This document shows positions 13,185-17,074 of a stretch of 17,074 bases of DNA, piece after piece. The notes beneath the pieces were generated by a model. It saw only the letters and a list, made by a program, of their open reading frames with translations, made no database searches and was not told the DNA's origin. The translations under genes and the position numbers were made by a program. Origin of the DNA: Thermoanaerobaculia bacterium (GTDB lineage Bacteria; Acidobacteriota; Thermoanaerobaculia; UBA5066); NCBI GenBank assembly GCA_023717585.1, contig JAMQPJ010000477.1, forward strand, positions 1 through 17,074. Direction: 5' to 3'. The number at the start of each line of letters is the position of its first letter. The stretch's first letter is position 1.

Positions 13185-13895
13185 ATGGAACTCAACGGCC
13201 GGGTCGTTCTCATCACGGGTGCCGGGCGAGGCATCGGCCGCGCCCTGGCCCATGCCTTCGCGGCGGCAGGGTCGAAGGTCGCTCTCCTCGGGAAGACGAA
13301 GAAGAACCTGCTGGAGACGCAGAGGGAGCTGAAGGACTCCGGTGCGGCGACCGTCGTCCTCGCGGCGGACGTCTCGGACGAGGGCGCCGTCTCGCGCGCG
13401 GTCGCCGCCGCCGAGCAGCAGCTCGGCCCCGTCGACGTGCTCGTGAACAACGCGGGCATCTTCGCGATGGCGCCGGTCGAGAAGATGGACGCGCTCGTCT
13501 TCGACCGGATGCTCGCCGTCAACCTGCGCGGGCCCTTCCTGATGTGCCGCGCCCTGCTGCCCGGGATGAAATCCCGCAAGCGCGGACACATCGTGAACAT
13601 CTCCTCGACGGCGGGCCTGCGCGGGTTCGCGGGAGGCGGTGCGTACTGCGCGGCGAAGTTCGGGCTCGCGGGTCTCACACACGCGCTGCGGTACGAAGTC
13701 CGGGCCTCGAACGTGCGCGTGACGTGCGTCTACCCATCCACGGTGAACACGGAGCTCATGAAGAAGTCCGGCATGGACTTCAAGGCCGAACGCGCGATCC
13801 AGCCCGAGGACGTCGCGAACGCCGTCGTGTCGCTCGTGGCGATGGACGACCGCGCGATGACGACGGACTTCGAGATCTGGCAGACGAACCCGTGA
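13185..13895 (+). CDS. Short-chain dehydrogenase/reductase (classical SDR, FabG-like)
   Basis: A 236-residue cytoplasmic NAD(P)H-dependent oxidoreductase of classical SDR length. The cofactor motif TGAGRGIG (11-18), structural NNAG (88-91), and the catalytic set Asn113, Ser141 (ISSTAG), Tyr154 and Lys158 (YCAAK) are all present, so activity is expected. Lys37 just after the second strand (LLGKTKKN) favours NADP(H). The substrate is unknown; 3-oxoacyl reduction is one possibility, but nothing nearby supports fatty-acid synthesis. The ATG has a good Shine-Dalgarno and a -10-like TAGAAT. Its TGA overlaps the GTG of the VIT-family transporter gene (GTGA), implying co-expression. Confidence 0.93.
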   Translation: MELNGRVVLITGAGRGIGRALAHAFAAAGSKVALLGKTKKNLLETQRELKDSGAATVVLAADVSDEGAVSRAVAAAEQQLGPVDVLVNNAGIFAMAPVEKMDALVFDRMLAVNLRGPFLMCRALLPGMKSRKRGHIVNISSTAGLRGFAGGGAYCAAKFGLAGLTHALRYEVRASNVRVTCVYPSTVNTELMKKSGMDFKAERAIQPEDVANAVVSLVAMDDRAMTTDFEIWQTNP

Positions 13896-14665
13896 CGCCT
13901 CCGCACGCGGCTCCGAAGCCGCACACGCCGGCGGCGCCTCCCCACGCCAAGGGCACGTCCCGTCCCCGCCCCCGCCATCACCACGTGGAAGCGCACTTCT
14001 CGGGCTCCGAGACCGTGCGGGACGTCGTGCTCGGAATGTCCGACGGTCTCACGGTCCCCTTCGCCCTCGCGGCGGGCCTTTCCGGCGCGGTCGTGAGCTC
14101 GCGCGTGATCCTCGTGGCGGGCGTTGCCGAGCTGGCCGCCGGCGCGATCGCCATGGGCCTCGGCGGCTACCTGGCCGCCAAGAGCCAGGCCGACACGTGG
14201 CACAGCGAGCTGAAACGCGAGTACGAGGAAGTGAAGGAGGTTCCCGCGGAAGAGCAGGAAGAGGTCCGCAGGGTCTTCCGCGCCTGGGGCCTCGAGGGTG
14301 ACACGCTGGAGGCGGCGACGCACGCCGTCTGCGCGGATCACGATCGCTGGGTGGACTTCATGATGCGCGAGGAGCTCAACCTCTCGGAGCCCGATCCGAA
14401 GCGGGCTCGCGTCTCGGCGCTCACGATCGGCGGGTCGTACGTGGCCGGCGGGGCGGTTCCGCTCGCCCCCTATCTCTTCGGGATGCCCGTGACCAGGGCC
14501 CTCGCCGCCTCCGTGGTCGTCACCCTTCTCGCACTGGCCCTCTTCGGGGCGTTCAAGGGCAAGCTCACGGGCCGTCCGCTCGTCGGCGAGGCGCTGCGCA
14601 CCGTTCTCGTCGGGGCGCTTGCCTCCGGAGCGGCGTACACCCTGGCCCGGCTGATTTCAGGCTGA
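13892..14665 (+). CDS. VIT1/CCC1-family iron/manganese transporter
   Basis: A 257-residue membrane protein, probably moving Fe(II) or Mn(II) out of the cytoplasm as in the VIT1/CCC1 family. The start GTG overlaps the SDR stop. The family opening is clear: EAHFSGSETVRDVVLGMSDG, then LTVPFALAAGLSGAVVSSR in TM1, and AELAAGAIAMGLGGYLAAKS in TM2. A Glu-rich cytoplasmic helical segment (LKREYEEVKEVPAEEQEEV) matches the metal-binding domain of VIT1. About three more membrane segments follow. The first 35 residues are a Pro/Ala tail carrying seven His (5, 11, 18, 29-31, 35), which may bind metal or be disordered. A later in-frame GTG (residue 32) is an alternative start, but the overlap favours the first. 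Pairing with an SDR is unexplained. Confidence 0.9.
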   Translation: MTPPHAAPKPHTPAAPPHAKGTSRPRPRHHHVEAHFSGSETVRDVVLGMSDGLTVPFALAAGLSGAVVSSRVILVAGVAELAAGAIAMGLGGYLAAKSQADTWHSELKREYEEVKEVPAEEQEEVRRVFRAWGLEGDTLEAATHAVCADHDRWVDFMMREELNLSEPDPKRARVSALTIGGSYVAGGAVPLAPYLFGMPVTRALAASVVVTLLALALFGAFKGKLTGRPLVGEALRTVLVGALASGAAYTLARLISG

Positions 14666-14707
14666 CCGGGCGCCGGAGGCCGGGGCTGAGACGCAGGATC
14701 AGCCGGG
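14646..14707. repeat. Inverted repeat at the 3' end of the VIT gene
   Basis: CCCGGCTGAT (14646-14655) and ATCAGCCGGG (14698-14707) are perfect 10-nt inverted arms separated by 42 nt. A competing inner stem GGCTGA / TCAGCC (14684-14689 with 14699-14704) shares the right arm. There is no T-tract. It might terminate or stabilise the SDR-VIT transcript. The rest of the 154-bp gap before korA shows no clear promoter. Confidence 0.35.
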
Positions 14708-14819
14708 TGATCCGTTTGCACCATTGAGGCCGGCCCGGTCTGCCCGCACTCTGGCGCGCACCCGAAGGGCCCGTTCCGGGAGCCGTTTCGGTCATTCCCA
14801 TGGAGAAGGCGAGGCCACG

Positions 14820-16586
14820 ATGCCGAAACGAGATATCACGATCGCCATGGTCGGCGCGGGCGGCGACGGAATCGTCACGATGGGCGACATCCTGTCCCAG
14901 GCCGGCGCGCGGGACGGGCTGAACGTCATCAAGACCGAGGCCTACGGACCACAGATCCGGGGAGGCGAGTCCTCGTGCGTCGTGCGGATGAGCCCGGACG
15001 CGATCTACGAGCAGGGAGACGCCGTCGACGTCCTCGTCGTCTTCAGCTGGGCCGACTTCGATCGCTTCAAGGGCGAGGTCCAGCCGGCTCCCGACGCCGT
15101 GGTCCTCTTCGACGAGGCCGACCCGGTGGCGCGAACCGGGGCGGACCTCGGGCTCGGCGCCTCGGCGCATTGGCTTCCCGTGCCGTTTGCGAAGCTCGCG
15201 AGCGACGCGGGCGCCAAGGGCTCGAAGAACGTCGTCGGGCTCGGCGTCGTCACGTCGCTCTTCGGCCTGCGGCAGGAGACGATCCGCCGCGCCGTCGAGA
15301 AGCGCTTCGGGAGGAAGAAAGCCGCCGTCGGCGAGCTCGCGCTCAAGGCGTTCGACGCCGGCCTCGCGCACGGCACGACGCTCGCGAGCCTGAAGGACCG
15401 CGGAATCTCGTTCACTCCCGGCCCCGGGAAACTCATCATGTCCGGCAACGAGGCCGCGGCCCTTGGCGCGATCCACGCGGGCTGCCGGTTCTTCGCGGGC
15501 TACCCGATCACGCCGTCCACCGAGATCCTCCAGTTCGCCGAGGAGTGGCTCCCGAAGATGGGCGGCTCCGTCGTCCAGACCGAAGACGAGCTCGCCGCGA
15601 TCGGCGCCGTCGTCGGCGCGTCTTTCGCGGGCGTCAAGTCCATGACGGCGACGTCGGGCCCGGGCCTTTCGCTCATGACGGAGATGCTCGGCCTCGCGTC
15701 CATGGCCGAGGTCCCGTGCGTCATCGTGGACGTCCAGCGCGGCGGCCCTTCGACGGGTCTTCCGACGAAGAGCGAGCAGTCCGACCTCTGGCAGGCCGTT
15801 TTCGCGGGCCACGGCGACGCCCCGCGCGTCGTGATCGCCGCCTCCGACGTCGAGGACTGCTTCCACACGACCGTCGAGGCCTTCAACATCGCCGAGGAAT
15901 TCCAGATCCCCGTCATCGTCCTGACCGACCAGTCGGTCGGGCAGCGCCGCGAGACGCTCGACCCCGACCGCCTCGTCCACGAGGTCATCGACCGCGCGAT
16001 TCCGACCGCCGCCGAGCTCGTCGACTACAGGCGGTACAAGGACACGCCCGAGGGCTACTCCCCGATGAGCGTCCCCGGCATGAAGGACGGCATCTACCAG
16101 ACGAACGGCCTCGAGCACGACGAGTTCGGCCGCCCGGCCTCGATGGCGGTCGTGCACGAGAAGATGAACGCGAAGCGGTATCGCAAGCTCAAGCCGATCC
16201 GCGACAAGTACCAGCGCGCGCGCCGCTACGGCCCCGCGAAGGCCGACCTCGGCATCGTCTGCTGGGGCTCCTCCAAGGGCGCCGTGAAGGAAGCCGTCCT
16301 CATGGCCGAGGCGCGCGGAGAGAAGGTCGCCGCTTTCATCCCGGAGATGATCTTCCCGTTCCCGGTCAAGGCGTTCGAGGAGTTCCTGAAGAGCGTGAAG
16401 CAGGTCCTCGTGATCGAGATCTCCTTCGCGGCGCAGTTCTACAAATACCTCCGGACGTTCACGACGCTCCCTCAGAACACGCTGATCTTCAAGAGATCCG
16501 GCGGGAAGAACCTCACGATCTCCGAGGTCGACGACCAGATCCGCAGGTACTTCGCTCCGTCGGGCGAACAGAAGGTGTCCGCATGA
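14820..16586 (+). CDS. korA: 2-oxoacid:ferredoxin oxidoreductase, alpha subunit (fused gamma-alpha, KorA type)
   Basis: A 588-residue cytoplasmic subunit. The complex oxidatively decarboxylates a 2-oxoacid, most likely 2-oxoglutarate, to the acyl-CoA and reduces ferredoxin; it can run in reverse in reductive carbon fixation. The N-terminal gamma domain (about 1-190) shows VGAGGDGIVTMG (11-22) and EAYGPQIRGGESSCVVR. The alpha domain begins near GNEAAALGAIHAGCRFF and carries YPITPST (228-234), QTEDELAAIGAVVGASFAG, TATSGPGLSLM and DVQRGGPSTGLPTKSEQSDL, all typical of KorA/PorA-type enzymes. The ATG at 14820 has GAGG 5 nt upstream; the frame is open further up but the sequence there is not protein-like. 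The stop overlaps korB (ATGA). Specificity for 2-oxoglutarate over other 2-oxoacids is inferred from the gamma-alpha fusion and overall resemblance. Confidence 0.93.
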   Translation: MPKRDITIAMVGAGGDGIVTMGDILSQAGARDGLNVIKTEAYGPQIRGGESSCVVRMSPDAIYEQGDAVDVLVVFSWADFDRFKGEVQPAPDAVVLFDEADPVARTGADLGLGASAHWLPVPFAKLASDAGAKGSKNVVGLGVVTSLFGLRQETIRRAVEKRFGRKKAAVGELALKAFDAGLAHGTTLASLKDRGISFTPGPGKLIMSGNEAAALGAIHAGCRFFAGYPITPSTEILQFAEEWLPKMGGSVVQTEDELAAIGAVVGASFAGVKSMTATSGPGLSLMTEMLGLASMAEVPCVIVDVQRGGPSTGLPTKSEQSDLWQAVFAGHGDAPRVVIAASDVEDCFHTTVEAFNIAEEFQIPVIVLTDQSVGQRRETLDPDRLVHEVIDRAIPTAAELVDYRRYKDTPEGYSPMSVPGMKDGIYQTNGLEHDEFGRPASMAVVHEKMNAKRYRKLKPIRDKYQRARRYGPAKADLGIVCWGSSKGAVKEAVLMAEARGEKVAAFIPEMIFPFPVKAFEEFLKSVKQVLVIEISFAAQFYKYLRTFTTLPQNTLIFKRSGGKNLTISEVDDQIRRYFAPSGEQKVSA

Positions 16587-17074
16587 GCGCCGCTCCTCCC
16601 ACCCTTCCCGCCTTCGTCCCGGGCAGCTACAAAACGGACCTCAAGCCCGTCTGGTGCGCCGGCTGCGGCGACTTCGGCGTCCTGACGGCGCTCTACCGCG
16701 CCATGGCCGAGCTCCAGCTCACGCCGTGGAACACGGCCGTCATCTCCGGCATCGGCTGCTCGTCGCGCCTCCCCGGCTACGTCGAGACATACGGCTTCAA
16801 CACGGTGCACGGCCGCGCCCTCCCGCTCGCGACCGGCGTCGCGGTCTCACGGCCGGACGTGAAAGTCATCGCGGTCGGCGGCGACGGAGACGGCCTCGCG
16901 ATCGGCGGCAACCACTTCATGCACTCGGCCCGGCGCAACCTCGACGTGACGTACCTCCTCATGGACAACGAGATCTACGGCCTCACGAAGGGCCAGGTCG
17001 CGCCCACGACCCCGACGGGCGACAAGACGAAGACGACGCACTACGGGAACCCCGAGCCCTCCGTGGACCCGTGC
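16583..17074 (+). CDS. korB: 2-oxoacid:ferredoxin oxidoreductase, beta subunit (KorB type), 5' part
   Basis: The first 164 residues of the thiamine-diphosphate-binding subunit; the rest lies beyond the right edge. WCAGCGDFGV gives Cys25 and Cys28, and GIGCSSRLPGY gives Cys59, in the arrangement of three of the [4Fe-4S] cluster ligands in this family. The thiamine-diphosphate motif runs from GGDGDG (99-104) to DN (128-129) and is followed by IYGLTKGQVAPTTP. It works with the alpha subunit just upstream; the ATG overlaps the korA stop (ATGA), a usual arrangement for this gene pair. No separate delta (ferredoxin-like) subunit gene is visible, consistent with the two-subunit type. Confidence 0.95.
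   Translation, partial: MSAAPPTLPAFVPGSYKTDLKPVWCAGCGDFGVLTALYRAMAELQLTPWNTAVISGIGCSSRLPGYVETYGFNTVHGRALPLATGVAVSRPDVKVIAVGGDGDGLAIGGNHFMHSARRNLDVTYLLMDNEIYGLTKGQVAPTTPTGDKTKTTHYGNPEPSVDPC

Noticed and set aside
14724..14819. Extended N-terminus of KorA from a TTG
   Set aside because: The added residues are Arg/Ser-rich and unlike the family. The ATG at 14820 has a ribosome-binding site and gives the normal KorA N-terminus.

Overview
The window is a very GC-rich bacterial chromosome segment carrying about fourteen genes, most of them complete. The gene set suggests a member of the Acidobacteriota, perhaps Thermoanaerobaculia- or Holophagae-like. It includes an Oar-type outer-membrane receptor with an N-terminal carboxypeptidase-regulatory domain, a membrane-tethered Hanks-type kinase, GspG-like prepilins and a PGM1-like ATP-grasp enzyme. 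This is inference from family content only; no rRNA or other phylogenetic marker is present, and Myxococcota or Gemmatimonadota remain possible. I saw no tRNA, rRNA, CRISPR array, insertion sequence or phage gene, so this looks like ordinary chromosome rather than a mobile island.

Layout. Positions 1-1133 (minus) hold the N-terminal 377 residues of a YfhO-like polytopic membrane protein whose 3' end lies off the left edge. Upstream of it on the same strand are two paralogous type IV prepilin-like genes (1206-1700 and 1873-2358), the first closed by a clear intrinsic terminator. Divergent from these is a plus-strand run: a PGM1-like ATP-grasp ligase (2446-3981), 4-alpha-glucanotransferase malQ (4025-5551), a GNAT acetyltransferase overlapping malQ by 4 nt (5548-6168), a serine/threonine kinase (6200-7330) and a large Oar-like TonB-dependent-receptor-type protein (7459-10440). 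A strong symmetric hairpin (10477-10507) separates this run from a convergent minus-strand operon, read as MFS exporter (13128-11647), small secreted protein (11650-11213), RluA-family pseudouridine synthase (11201-10512). Divergent from the exporter is a plus-strand pair, an SDR oxidoreductase (13185-13895) and a VIT/CCC1-type metal transporter (13892-14665). Last come the alpha and beta subunits of a 2-oxoacid:ferredoxin oxidoreductase (14820-16586, and 16583 to the right edge).

How the genes work together. Four junctions use 4-nt GTGA or ATGA stop/start overlaps (malQ/GNAT, SDR/VIT, MFS/secreted protein, korA/korB), so those pairs are probably translationally coupled. Five genes that begin transcription units (YfhO-like, ATP-grasp, malQ, kinase, MFS) have a TANNNT -10-like hexamer only 6-9 nt before the start codon and no Shine-Dalgarno, which predicts leaderless mRNAs. 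Other genes (first prepilin, receptor, SDR, korA) have Shine-Dalgarno sequences. The MFS and SDR -10 elements lie exactly 17 nt apart on opposite strands, so the two promoters should exclude each other.

I found no clear multi-gene novel defence or biosynthetic system. The best leads are the stand-alone PGM1-like ligase, the leaderless-start pattern, the divergent promoter pair, and a kinase whose catalytic loop has Thr in place of the usual Lys.
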